This document shows, one piece after another, positions 16,097 to 23,885 of a stretch of 39,126 nucleotides of DNA; position 1 is the first letter of the stretch, and each line of letters opens with the position of its first letter. Origin of the DNA: Nitrospirota bacterium (GTDB lineage Bacteria > Nitrospirota > Thermodesulfovibrionia > Thermodesulfovibrionales > JdFR-88). The notes under the pieces were generated by a model. That model was not told the origin of the DNA, did not search any database, and was given only the letters and a program-made list of their open reading frames with translations. A program made the position numbers and the translations under genes. The stretch lies in contig JAKAJM010000018.1 in assembly GCA_021813765.1 (NCBI GenBank), positions 1 to 39,126 of the forward strand, given 5' to 3'.

Positions 16097-17628
16097 CTTT
16101 CCCCGGCCGGAATGCCTCCGCCTGTTTTTTTGCCCGTGCGGTTCCACCACCCCCCTCCGAGGGCCTGAAACAGCGCCGCAGTATCGGCAAGGCGCGCCGC
16201 CCTCGCCTGCACAAGGTTTATCCTCGTCTGCTGGTATTGGCGCTCCGCGTTAAGGAGCTGCAGGAAGCTGACCGCACCCAGCTTGAACTGTTTGCTGGTG
16301 ACTTCCATAGAGGCCTTTGACGCGGCCCATGCCTGCGCCTGGGCTTTCAGTGTGCTTGCGTCCCTGTCCAGCGCCCTCAGGACGTCGGCCACGTTCTGGA
16401 AAGCCTCAAGTATTGTCTCCTGGTACTGTGCCAGGGCCTGCTCATAGGCGTCCACGGCGGCCCGGCGTTTTGCCAGGAGCTCGCCGCCATGGAACAGGGG
16501 CTGAAGCAGAGACATCCCGAAACTCCAGACGCTCGTATCTTTTCCAAAGAGGTCTTCGACCTTGGTAGTTTCCGTCCCGATGCTGCCGCTAAAAGTCAGC
16601 TGCGGGAGCATGTCTGCGGTAGCAACGCCGATCTGAGCGCTTGCGGCGTGCAGGAGCGCCTCTGAGGCCCTGATGTCCGGACGCCTGCGCACGAGCACCG
16701 AGGGCAGACTTACAGGCAGCCTCCGGGGCAGCTTCAGAGTCTCGATCTCCACTGCGGGCAGCCCGCCTGAACTGCCCGGAAGCACACCTGCAAGGACCGC
16801 GATCTGGTGGCGGGCCTCGGAAAGCGCCTTTTCAAGCGGAGGCAGCCCCGCTCTGGTCTGGGCAACCTGCGTCCTTTGGGCAAGCACGTCGGACAGTGAT
16901 GCCCCGCCAAGGGCCAGCTGGCGCTCGACTATACGAAGCCGGGCCTCCTGGTCCGCCAGCATTTCCTTTGTCACGGCTATCTGGGCACGCAGAGAGGCCT
17001 CCTGCACCGCGGTTGTTGCAACGTTGGCTGTAAGCGTGATGTATGCCCCTTCCATTTTGAAGCGCTGATAGTCCACCTGCGCCCCCAGCGCTTCAAGCTG
17101 CCGCCTGGAGCCCCCAAAAATGTCAAACAGATACGATACCGTAGCGGAGGCGTTAAAAAGGTTGAATATTATTCCGGGTTGGCCTGGCTGGCCGAAGGAT
17201 GCGCCGGAAAATTTCTGGCGCACCCCCGAGGCTGTGGCATCGATCTTTGGATAAAGGAGCGCCCCGGACTGGGCCCGCTCGTTCTCATAAGCCTCACGCA
17301 GCGCGGCCTGCGCCGCGGCCAGCGTCCGGCTCCGGGCCAGCGCCATGCGCTCCAGCCGGTCCAGAGGAGGGCAATGGAAAAGCCTCCACCACCGGGCCGG
17401 GATTTCCTTGCCCGGCATGAAGGATTGCGCGCTGCCGCCAGCCACCGGTGAGCTCTGCGTTTTTGCCGGCAGGGCGGAGGCAGTATATCTTTTGGTTTCC
17501 GGCGCCTGCGGCCGCCTGAAAGAAGGGCCCACGGTGCACCCGGCAGGCAGGATGGCGGCCATGAGCAGCACAGCCAGCACAAGGGCTGCCGCTTTCCCAT
17601 TCCCCGTGCAAAACAGGCTTTTATCCAC
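16093..17628 (-). CDS. NodT-family outer-membrane efflux lipoprotein
   Basis: About 511 aa with a lipobox (LPAGC, Cys31) and the start CTVGPSFRRPQAPET, the hallmark of NodT/OprM-type factors. Two repeated coiled-coil halves are visible, with VRRRPDIRASEALLHAASAQIGVATADMLPQL in the middle. GTG 17628 lies 6 nt after a GGAG; TTG 17640 is an alternative with no ribosome site. It forms the trimeric channel for the adaptor and pump encoded after it. First gene of the efflux operon; a perfect terminator-like hairpin lies only about 37 bp upstream of the start, so the operon may be attenuated. Confidence 0.9.
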   Translation of the reverse strand: MDKSLFCTGNGKAAALVLAVLLMAAILPAGCTVGPSFRRPQAPETKRYTASALPAKTQSSPVAGGSAQSFMPGKEIPARWWRLFHCPPLDRLERMALARSRTLAAAQAALREAYENERAQSGALLYPKIDATASGVRQKFSGASFGQPGQPGIIFNLFNASATVSYLFDIFGGSRRQLEALGAQVDYQRFKMEGAYITLTANVATTAVQEASLRAQIAVTKEMLADQEARLRIVERQLALGGASLSDVLAQRTQVAQTRAGLPPLEKALSEARHQIAVLAGVLPGSSGGLPAVEIETLKLPRRLPVSLPSVLVRRRPDIRASEALLHAASAQIGVATADMLPQLTFSGSIGTETTKVEDLFGKDTSVWSFGMSLLQPLFHGGELLAKRRAAVDAYEQALAQYQETILEAFQNVADVLRALDRDASTLKAQAQAWAASKASMEVTSKQFKLGAVSFLQLLNAERQYQQTRINLVQARAARLADTAALFQALGGGWWNRTGKKTGGGIPAGER

Positions 17629-17664
17629 TCCGATCTCCAAAAATCAGATTATGAATAAAAAAAG

Positions 17665-17690
17665 AAAAAAGCCGCTGGTCCGGCTTTTTT
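17665..17690. terminator. Symmetric intrinsic terminator / possible attenuator
   Basis: AAAAAAGCCG, loop CTGGTC, CGGCTTTTTT: a 10-bp perfect stem that ends in a T-tract on either strand. On the minus strand it falls between a TATAAT (17711-17716) and the start of the efflux operon. No plus-strand gene ends here. Confidence 0.8.
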
Positions 17691-17710
17691 GCAACAGAAG
17701 GCCGACATGG

Positions 17711-17716
17711 CCATTA
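17711..17716 (-). promoter_or_regulatory. Candidate -10 box for the efflux operon
   Basis: Perfect TATAAT on the minus strand. No good -35 lies 16-18 nt upstream; instead an inverted repeat GCCCT-GAG-AGGGC overlaps the spacer (about 17722-17736), as an operator or activator-dependent promoter might show. A start near 17704 would put the terminator hairpin in the leader. Confidence 0.35.
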
Positions 17717-17902
17717 TATCAGGCCCTGAGAGGGCAGGCTACACAAGGCAAAGCCCAAACCCAGACTGAGACATTACCTAAGATGAGCTACCGCTTACCT
17801 GCATGATATAATCAGATGTAAACTGCTTGTAAAAAGAAAAGGGTTTCAGGGGTTCTCATGGGTAAAAGGGCTCGTTTAAATAAACAAAAAAGCTCTTTCT
17901 TT

Positions 17903-17988
17903 GTCATTCCGGGCTTGACCCGAATCCGGTGACGCTGCTTTTTACAGGAAAGTCTCTGGCCATGGAGCGGCTTTCGCCGGTATGACTG
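17903..17988. repeat. REPIN-like element: two inverted REP-type hairpins
   Basis: It begins GTCATTCCGGGCTTGACCCG (hairpin CGGG-CTTGA-CCCG) and ends CGGCTTTCGCCGGTATGAC (hairpin CGGC-TTTC-GCCG). The reverse complement of the right end starts GTCATACCGGCG, so the ends form an imperfect inverted repeat with GTCATWCCGG. It lies in the 451-bp gene-free stretch 17641-18091, which otherwise holds the terminator and promoter listed separately. Confidence 0.7.
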
Positions 17989-18091
17989 CAACGCGTTTGC
18001 CTGATAAAAAACTGCACACAGAACCCGGAAAGTCAAGAAAAAAACCCGGTCACGTAAAGATTTTTGATTTGCGTGCAAAATACAGGGAAGT

Positions 18092-19441
18092 ATGAACGAA
18101 GACCAGTGGACCGTCCTTTCCAGGTTTAAGGCAATGTTCAAAGAGACGTTCGGGCTGGGTCCGGCTGCGGCGATGACCTCCCTTGTCTTTGCGGTACTGG
18201 CCATACTTTTTGCTGTGTACTGGTTCTTCCACTCTGCACCGCCCTCTACCATCACGATCACCAGCGGCCCTCCGGGCAGCATCTTCCGGGTCAACGCGGA
18301 GAAATTCAAAAAGATACTGGCCAGAAGCGGCATCACTCTAAGGATACTGCCGTCGAAGGGGTCGTTTCAGAACCTGGAGAGGCTGTCCGACCCGCATTTT
18401 AAAGCTGACATCGGGTTTGTCCAGGGCGGAGAGACCGACGGGCTGGATACCAGCGGGCTCGAATCACTTGGGAGCCTCTATTATGCCCCCATCCTGATCT
18501 TTTACCGCAACGACAAGCCCATTGAGCTTCTTTCGCAGTTTAAGGGCATGCGGCTTGCCATAGGCCCCGAAGGCAGCGGCACGCGGACCCTGGCAACTGC
18601 CATGCTTGCCGCAAACGGCATAAGGCAGGGCGGCCCCACCAGATTTTCCCCTTTTGATGGGGACAGGGCGGTCCAGGCCCTGATAGACGGGGACGTGGAC
18701 GCCGTATTTTTAATGGGCGATTCCGCCTCCGTGCAGAATATAAAGAGGCTGATCTATGCCACAGGGGTCCGCATGTACAGCTTCAAGCAGGCCGATGCAT
18801 ATGCGCGCCGCATCGTATACCTGAACAAGATGGTCCTTCCGGCGGGTTCGGCGGACCTGGGGGAGAACATCCCCGCGCATGACGTTGATCTTGTGGGCCC
18901 CACGGTCGAGCTTATTGCCAGAAAAGGTCTTCATCCCGCGCTTACGGACCTGCTCCTTGAAGCCGCGCAACAGATATTCGGAAAGGCCAACATTCTTCGC
19001 GGTCAGGGAGAGTTCCCGGCCCCCCAGCAGCACGAGTTCCAGTTGAGCGAAGAGGCGCTCCGGTATTACAAATCGGGAAGAGGCTTTCTCTACCGTTACC
19101 TGCCGTTCCGGTTCGCAAGCCTGGCGAACCGCATCATTGTGGTTTTCGTCCCATTGGTCGTGGTGCTTGTCCCGGGCCTGAAGATCATTCCAGTGGTCTA
19201 CAGGTGGAGGATAATGATACGTTTCTACAGATGGTACAGGGCACTCATGGTGCTGGAGCACGAGATGTCCGGTCCCCTTACCGCAAGGGAAAAGGAAGAG
19301 CTTCTGAAGCAGCTTGACAACCTTGGAAAGGCGGTCAGCGCAATGAAGGTGCCAGCCTCCTTTGCAGACCAGTTCTACGGGCTGAGAGGGCACATAAACT
19401 TCGTCCGCGCCCGGCTTGCGGGCGTCACGCCGTCAGAGTAA
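18092..19441 (+). CDS. Membrane-tethered TAXI-family substrate-binding protein
   Basis: 449 aa. A cytoplasmic N-terminus and one helix (about 25-46) are followed by a periplasmic TAXI-type TRAP solute-binding domain (about 50-330): ITITSGPPGSIFRVNAEKFK, IGFVQGG, GMRLAIGPEGSGTRTLA, and ALIDGDVDAVFLMGDSAS. A second helix (about 348-372, VVFVPLVVVLVPGLKIIPVV) leads to a basic, probably coiled-coil C-terminal tail of about 75 residues. Ordinary TAXI receptors are soluble and sit beside a TRAP permease; no permease is near. AGGGAAG precedes ATG 18092. It may be a ligand sensor or a scavenging receptor; the ligand is unknown. Confidence 0.8.
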   Translation: MNEDQWTVLSRFKAMFKETFGLGPAAAMTSLVFAVLAILFAVYWFFHSAPPSTITITSGPPGSIFRVNAEKFKKILARSGITLRILPSKGSFQNLERLSDPHFKADIGFVQGGETDGLDTSGLESLGSLYYAPILIFYRNDKPIELLSQFKGMRLAIGPEGSGTRTLATAMLAANGIRQGGPTRFSPFDGDRAVQALIDGDVDAVFLMGDSASVQNIKRLIYATGVRMYSFKQADAYARRIVYLNKMVLPAGSADLGENIPAHDVDLVGPTVELIARKGLHPALTDLLLEAAQQIFGKANILRGQGEFPAPQQHEFQLSEEALRYYKSGRGFLYRYLPFRFASLANRIIVVFVPLVVVLVPGLKIIPVVYRWRIMIRFYRWYRALMVLEHEMSGPLTAREKEELLKQLDNLGKAVSAMKVPASFADQFYGLRGHINFVRARLAGVTPSE

Positions 19442-19485
19442 AAAAAATTTAAAAGAAAAAGCCCGCCTGCCTATCCGTTTAGCGC

Positions 19486-22173
19486 CTATTTTGGGGCCGG
19501 CCCCCTCACCACCTGCACCATATCGGAAGGACGTATCCACTTTAAAAATGCCCTCTGTATGTCCGCTCCGGTGAGCTTTATATATTTCCTTGCTGCGCGC
19601 ACAGGCTCATCAAGCGGCAAGCCGTTGTCCACCCGGTCCAGAAAGCCGCTTGCTATGCGGCTGACGCTCGATTCGGCAAGCGGTATCTTTCGAAGGACAA
19701 GCGCCTTGGTCTGCCTGAGCTGGCCCGCAGGCACCGGCTTCCTGCGCATCTGGTCAAGGTCACGGACCACTATAGCGGACACACGGGCGACCTTGTCCGG
19801 ATCGCATGCAAAGACAACAAAATAGACGGACCTCCTCTTGCCCGCCTCTAGCACGGAGTCCACAAAATAAACCAGGCCGGTGCGCTCCCTCAGGTCCTGA
19901 TAAAGTTTTGTGGCATAAAACGCGCCGCCAAGGACGTTATTCCCAAGCTCCAGGGCGTAATAGTCCGGGTCCTTGCGCCTGAGGCGCAGTGTCTGCGCCA
20001 TATAGACATCATCCTGCACGCGGCTGGCATCCGGAACGGTCAGGTAAGACGGCTTGTTGTTGGGCACCGGCGGCAGGCTGGTGACAGGTTTTGGCCCCCT
20101 GGCGGTCCAGCCGCCGAAATATTTTTCTATAACGCTCCGCGCCCCGCCTGGTGTGATGTTGCCAATGACCACTATTGTGGTCATGTCAGGCCTGAACACA
20201 CCGGAATAGTAAGCCTTCACCTCTTTAAGGGTAAGGGCCGAAACGCTTTTGGGAGTGGCATACCGGAGGCCGGGATCGTTTTTCGGGAACAGGCCCTCCT
20301 TCAGGGCCTGTCTGGCCAGGAAACCCGGGCTCTCTATCTCTCCTTTGAGGGACGCGGCTGTCTGGGCGCGAAGAATATCGAAAGCTCCCAGGGGGAGTGC
20401 GGGGTGGAGCTCGTTTTCAGCCAGCAACTGCACTCCCCGTTCGAAGTGGCTGGGCAGCACCTCAAGAGAGAACTGCGTGCCCGCCGATTCATTTGCCCCT
20501 ATGTCGTCCAGCGCCTTCTGGAACTCTATTCTGCCCAGCGTGGTGCTGCCGTATGAGAACAACTGGCTCAATAATGAGTCCACTCCGTCCCGGCCCTTTG
20601 GCGTCTGCATTTTGGAGTTGTTTTTAACTTGTCCGTATACGCTGACCGTGTTGCTTATGGATTCGGGCTGAACTATCAGCCTGAGTCCGTTTGGCAGAAC
20701 GCTGACCACCGGGTGCATTGTGGAACGAGGAACACTCAGACGGGACAAAGCCTTCTTCGCCCAGGCAGGGAGGATCACATGCGCGGGCGCCTTTATCACG
20801 GTCTTTTCCGTGCCGCCAAATCCCCTGGAGGAAACAGGCTTGCCCGAGACCTGAGGGGTAAGGACGGCCTCTATGGACTCTCCCATCCTGAGATACCTGG
20901 CAGCCACGCGGTTTACGTCAGCAACGGTCACTTTCTGTATGGCCTTTATGTCGTCCTCCGGAGACTGCCTGCCTTCCACGGCGATTGCCTGCGACCAGCT
21001 TTCAGCCAGCCCGTGAATGGAGTTCTTTTCGAACTCCGCGTCTGTCACTTCGTGGAGCTTGGCGGCCCGGACCAGGTCCGGGGACACGCCGTTTTTTATC
21101 GCCTGAAGGAGCACTCCGCGTACTTCCGAGAGGAGCTTCCTGCTGTCGGCGCCGGAGGGGAAAGCGGCAATTGCGTAGCCCAGGCCGGCCCTGCGGAGCG
21201 GGGCGATCTCGAACCCGGAGAAAAGCGCCTTTCCTTCCGGCACCAGAGCGTAAAGGTCTCCGCGCTGGCTTGAAAGCACATCGGAGAGCACCACGGAGGC
21301 GGCGTAATCCGGGCTGTCATAGCCTGGCATCCTGAAGGCTATTGAGACCAGTCCGTACGGGCGGTCTGTCTTCATGGTTATGAGCTCATGCTTTACCGGC
21401 CCAAGCCTGACGGCGGGGCGGGCGGGCAAGGCCTTTGCCGGGATACCTCCAAAAAGAGCTTTTATCTCCTCCAGGACCGCATGGGGGTTTTTCATACCTC
21501 CGCATACTATCAAAACGGCGTTGTTGGGTGCGTACCATTTGCCGTGAAAACTCCTGAGCATGGCGCCCGTGGTCCTGTTGAACGAGGGGCGTGTCCCGAG
21601 GGCATCATGCTCATAAGGGGTCCCGGCAAAAAAGCCCTTGAGAAGCCTGGTGTAAAAAATATATTCCGGGTCGGAGAGGTCCTGGGCCACTTCCTGCTCT
21701 ATCGCGCCCCGCTCCTGTGACCAGAGCTTTTCCGTGTCCAGGACGCTTTTCATCCGCAGCGCCTCGACATGCAGGGCCACGTCCAGGTCGGCGGCGGGCA
21801 CGGTGAAAAAATACTGGGTCACGCTCTGCTGCGTGTCCGCATCGAAATTGCCGCCCATCTCTTCGGATATCCTGGCAAGCTGGCCTTCCGAGAGCCCGTG
21901 GCTTCCGCGGAACATCATATGCTCCTGCGCATGGGCCATGCCCGGAAAACCGGCCGGGGCCTCATCAGAGCCCACCAGGTAATTGACCGCGGTGGTCACA
22001 ACGGGGACGAGCGGGTCGTTTACTATGACCACTCTAAGGCCATTTGAAAGCCTGGCACGCAGCACCTCCTGGGCATGAGCGGCCCCCGGGAACGCTGCTG
22101 CTGGAAATACGGCCAGAGTCAAAAGCAAAAACAAAAAAAACAAGGATTTTAAAAAAACTCTTCCTTTTTTCAT
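19486..22173 (-). CDS. Secreted two-domain M16 zinc metallopeptidase
   Basis: 895 aa with a signal peptide (KKGRVFLKSLFFLFLLLTLA to AHA). The N-terminal half has the inverted zinc motif H81-x-x-E84-H85 (HAQEH) and the downstream Glu in ERGAIEQEVAQD. The C-terminal half is a second M16 domain without HxxEH (KGRDGVDSLLSQLFSYGS), as in fused alpha/beta-type peptidases where one half is inactive. It should degrade peptides in the periplasm. The start is ATG 22173 (AGGGG 8-9 nt upstream); a further 32-codon extension upstream lacks signal-peptide logic. It stands alone on the minus strand, converging on the TAXI gene. Confidence 0.92.
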   Translation of the reverse strand: MKKGRVFLKSLFFLFLLLTLAVFPAAAFPGAAHAQEVLRARLSNGLRVVIVNDPLVPVVTTAVNYLVGSDEAPAGFPGMAHAQEHMMFRGSHGLSEGQLARISEEMGGNFDADTQQSVTQYFFTVPAADLDVALHVEALRMKSVLDTEKLWSQERGAIEQEVAQDLSDPEYIFYTRLLKGFFAGTPYEHDALGTRPSFNRTTGAMLRSFHGKWYAPNNAVLIVCGGMKNPHAVLEEIKALFGGIPAKALPARPAVRLGPVKHELITMKTDRPYGLVSIAFRMPGYDSPDYAASVVLSDVLSSQRGDLYALVPEGKALFSGFEIAPLRRAGLGYAIAAFPSGADSRKLLSEVRGVLLQAIKNGVSPDLVRAAKLHEVTDAEFEKNSIHGLAESWSQAIAVEGRQSPEDDIKAIQKVTVADVNRVAARYLRMGESIEAVLTPQVSGKPVSSRGFGGTEKTVIKAPAHVILPAWAKKALSRLSVPRSTMHPVVSVLPNGLRLIVQPESISNTVSVYGQVKNNSKMQTPKGRDGVDSLLSQLFSYGSTTLGRIEFQKALDDIGANESAGTQFSLEVLPSHFERGVQLLAENELHPALPLGAFDILRAQTAASLKGEIESPGFLARQALKEGLFPKNDPGLRYATPKSVSALTLKEVKAYYSGVFRPDMTTIVVIGNITPGGARSVIEKYFGGWTARGPKPVTSLPPVPNNKPSYLTVPDASRVQDDVYMAQTLRLRRKDPDYYALELGNNVLGGAFYATKLYQDLRERTGLVYFVDSVLEAGKRRSVYFVVFACDPDKVARVSAIVVRDLDQMRRKPVPAGQLRQTKALVLRKIPLAESSVSRIASGFLDRVDNGLPLDEPVRAARKYIKLTGADIQRAFLKWIRPSDMVQVVRGPAPK

Positions 22174-22300
22174 GACAGTGCCCCTGGAAAATGCGTGGTT
22201 ATAGTAACGCGGAGAAAATGTGTTTTCATCCTGAAAAAAAAGCTTACTGCAAAAGCATGTAATTTGCAAGTGCCGGATATTCGATCAGCCATTAACAGCG

Positions 22301-22306
22301 TATACT
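22301..22306 (+). promoter_or_regulatory. Candidate -10 box before the reductase gene
   Basis: TATACT ends 7 nt before an in-frame ATG at 22314. The -35 is poor. This spacing would make ATG 22314 a leaderless start and give a 32-residue N-terminal extension over the SD-led ATG 22410. Confidence 0.3.
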
Positions 22307-22409
22307 AAGACAAATGGACTGGCCTGACAGAAAATTTTTTTCATCCCGTCTTTTCAGGGAGATAGTCAGCGGAAACAAAAAAATCAAAAATCCGGAGGAG
22401 GAGAATGCA

Positions 22410-23315
22410 ATGAGCGCTAAAACAGCTATGAAGGCCGGGTTCATCGGACTTGGACGCATGGGAGCAGCCATGGCGGAGAGCCTGCTACGTGCGGGCCTTG
22501 AGCTGACAGTCTACAACCGCACCCCGGAGAAAGCCAAGCCGCTGGCCGCCAAAGGAGCAGGCCTTGCCCGCAAAGTGGAGGATGCATGTCACGGAGATGC
22601 TGTCATAACAATGCTTTCGGACGACAGCGCCGTGGAAGACGCAGTGTTCGGAGCCGGCGGAGTTCTTCAAAGCCTGGGCAGGCGGGCGATACACATCTCC
22701 ATGAGCACGATCAGCGCCGCCCTGTCGGAAAGGCTTTCCGCCGCGCATGCCGCCGCCGGCCAGCGCTTCGTCTCCGCGCCAGTTTTCGGCCGCCCGGACA
22801 TGGCCGCCGCAGGCAAGCTGTTCATCATCGCCTCAGGCCCGTCCGATGTCCTTGATGCCTGCGAACCCATTTTTGCGGCGATGGGTCAAAATACTATACG
22901 CATGGGCGGCCTGCCCCAAGATGCAAACATAGTGAAGCTTAGCGGCAATTTTATCATCGCCTCGGTGATAGAGGCGCTGGGCGAAGCCATGGCGCTTATA
23001 GCCAAGGCCGGGATAGACCGTCAGAGATATCTGGAAATGCTGACCTCCACCCTGTTTACGGGCCCTCTGTTTGAAAATTACGGAAAGCTGATCGCCACGC
23101 AGAAGTTCCATCCGGCGGCCTTTTCCGCTACCCTTGGGGAAAAGGACATCCGGCTGGCCCTGGCCGCGGCGGAAACGCTTCGCGTTCCGATGCCGCTGGC
23201 CAGCCTGCTGCACGACCGCCTTTTAACGCTGATCGCGCGGAGCGGAGAAAGACTTGACTGGTCCGGGCTAGGACAGCTCGCAGCGGAGGACGCAGGCCTG
23301 GCACGGCACGGATGA
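22410..23315 (+). CDS. NAD(P)-dependent beta-hydroxyacid dehydrogenase (6PGDH / 3-HIBADH family)
   Basis: 301 aa. The Rossmann motif GFIGLGRMGAAMAESLLRAG is followed by VYNRTPEKAKPLAAKGA; Arg after Asn suggests NADPH preference. The substrate loop SMSTISAALSERL and the catalytic Lys in NIVKLSGNFIIASVIEALGEAMAL are present. The family reduces short beta-hydroxyacids or semialdehydes such as glyoxylate and succinic semialdehyde; the exact substrate cannot be fixed. ATG 22410 has GGAGGAGGAG upstream (22394-22403). The frame is open to an ATG at 22314. Confidence 0.88.
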   Translation: MSAKTAMKAGFIGLGRMGAAMAESLLRAGLELTVYNRTPEKAKPLAAKGAGLARKVEDACHGDAVITMLSDDSAVEDAVFGAGGVLQSLGRRAIHISMSTISAALSERLSAAHAAAGQRFVSAPVFGRPDMAAAGKLFIIASGPSDVLDACEPIFAAMGQNTIRMGGLPQDANIVKLSGNFIIASVIEALGEAMALIAKAGIDRQRYLEMLTSTLFTGPLFENYGKLIATQKFHPAAFSATLGEKDIRLALAAAETLRVPMPLASLLHDRLLTLIARSGERLDWSGLGQLAAEDAGLARHG

Positions 23316-23415
23316 GAGCATTCATGCCCCTGAAACCGGGACTCCTTTCAGCCGTTTCGCTCAGGTGAGCCAGGAATCCATAGCGGTTTCTTCCTTCATG
23401 GCATGAAGCTGCTTT

Positions 23416-23877
23416 TCATCTCTTCAGGTTCTTTGATTTTGCGCTGCCCGGAGGCGGCTCGTTTATTATGGCCCAGAATATGCCCAGCTCCTTTACGGCG
23501 CGGGCAAACTCATGAAAATCCACGGGCTTTACAACATATGCGTTCACTCCAAGGCGGTAGCTTTCCACAAGGTCCCGCTCCTCGCGGGAAGAGGTCAGCA
23601 CCACGACGGGCACGAACATCAGTTTTTCATCGCTTTTTATAGTCTTCAGCACCTCGATGCCGTCCACTTTCGGCAGCTTGAGGTCCAGCAGGACCACCGC
23701 GGGGTTGCCGCCGTCACGCTCCGCATAAGAGCCTTTCCGCTGAAGATAGTCGAGGGCCTCCACGCCGTCCCTCGCCACCACCACTTCGTTTGCCAGGTTA
23801 TATTCGCTCAGCCCCTCAAGCACCAGCTCCACGTCATTGGGGTTGTCCTCCACCAGCAATATCCTCTTTAACTCCAT
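23416..23877 (-). CDS. Single-domain response regulator, Rcp1-like
   Basis: 153 aa made of one receiver domain with acidic pocket residues E10/D11, phospho-acceptor D65 (VLLDLKLPKVDG), switch T95/S96 (VLTSS) and K117 (VVKPVDF). DNPNDVELVLEGL and the loop RKGSYAERDGGNP are typical of Rcp1-type regulators paired with phytochrome-like kinases. There is no output domain, so it works by phosphotransfer or protein contact. It lies 8 bp downstream of the kinase gene, clearly in one operon. Confidence 0.93.
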   Translation of the reverse strand: MELKRILLVEDNPNDVELVLEGLSEYNLANEVVVARDGVEALDYLQRKGSYAERDGGNPAVVLLDLKLPKVDGIEVLKTIKSDEKLMFVPVVVLTSSREERDLVESYRLGVNAYVVKPVDFHEFARAVKELGIFWAIINEPPPGSAKSKNLKR

Positions 23878-23885
23878 TTGCCCTC

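Noticed and set aside
17812-18336. A 174-codon minus-strand frame covering the REPIN and the start of the TAXI gene
   Set aside because: It crosses a palindromic repeat and the opposite strand of a good gene; no domain or ribosome site.
23285-23310. TGGCACGG near the end of the reductase gene as a sigma-54 promoter
   Set aside because: The -12 GC element is not at the required spacing, and the next gene is on the opposite strand.
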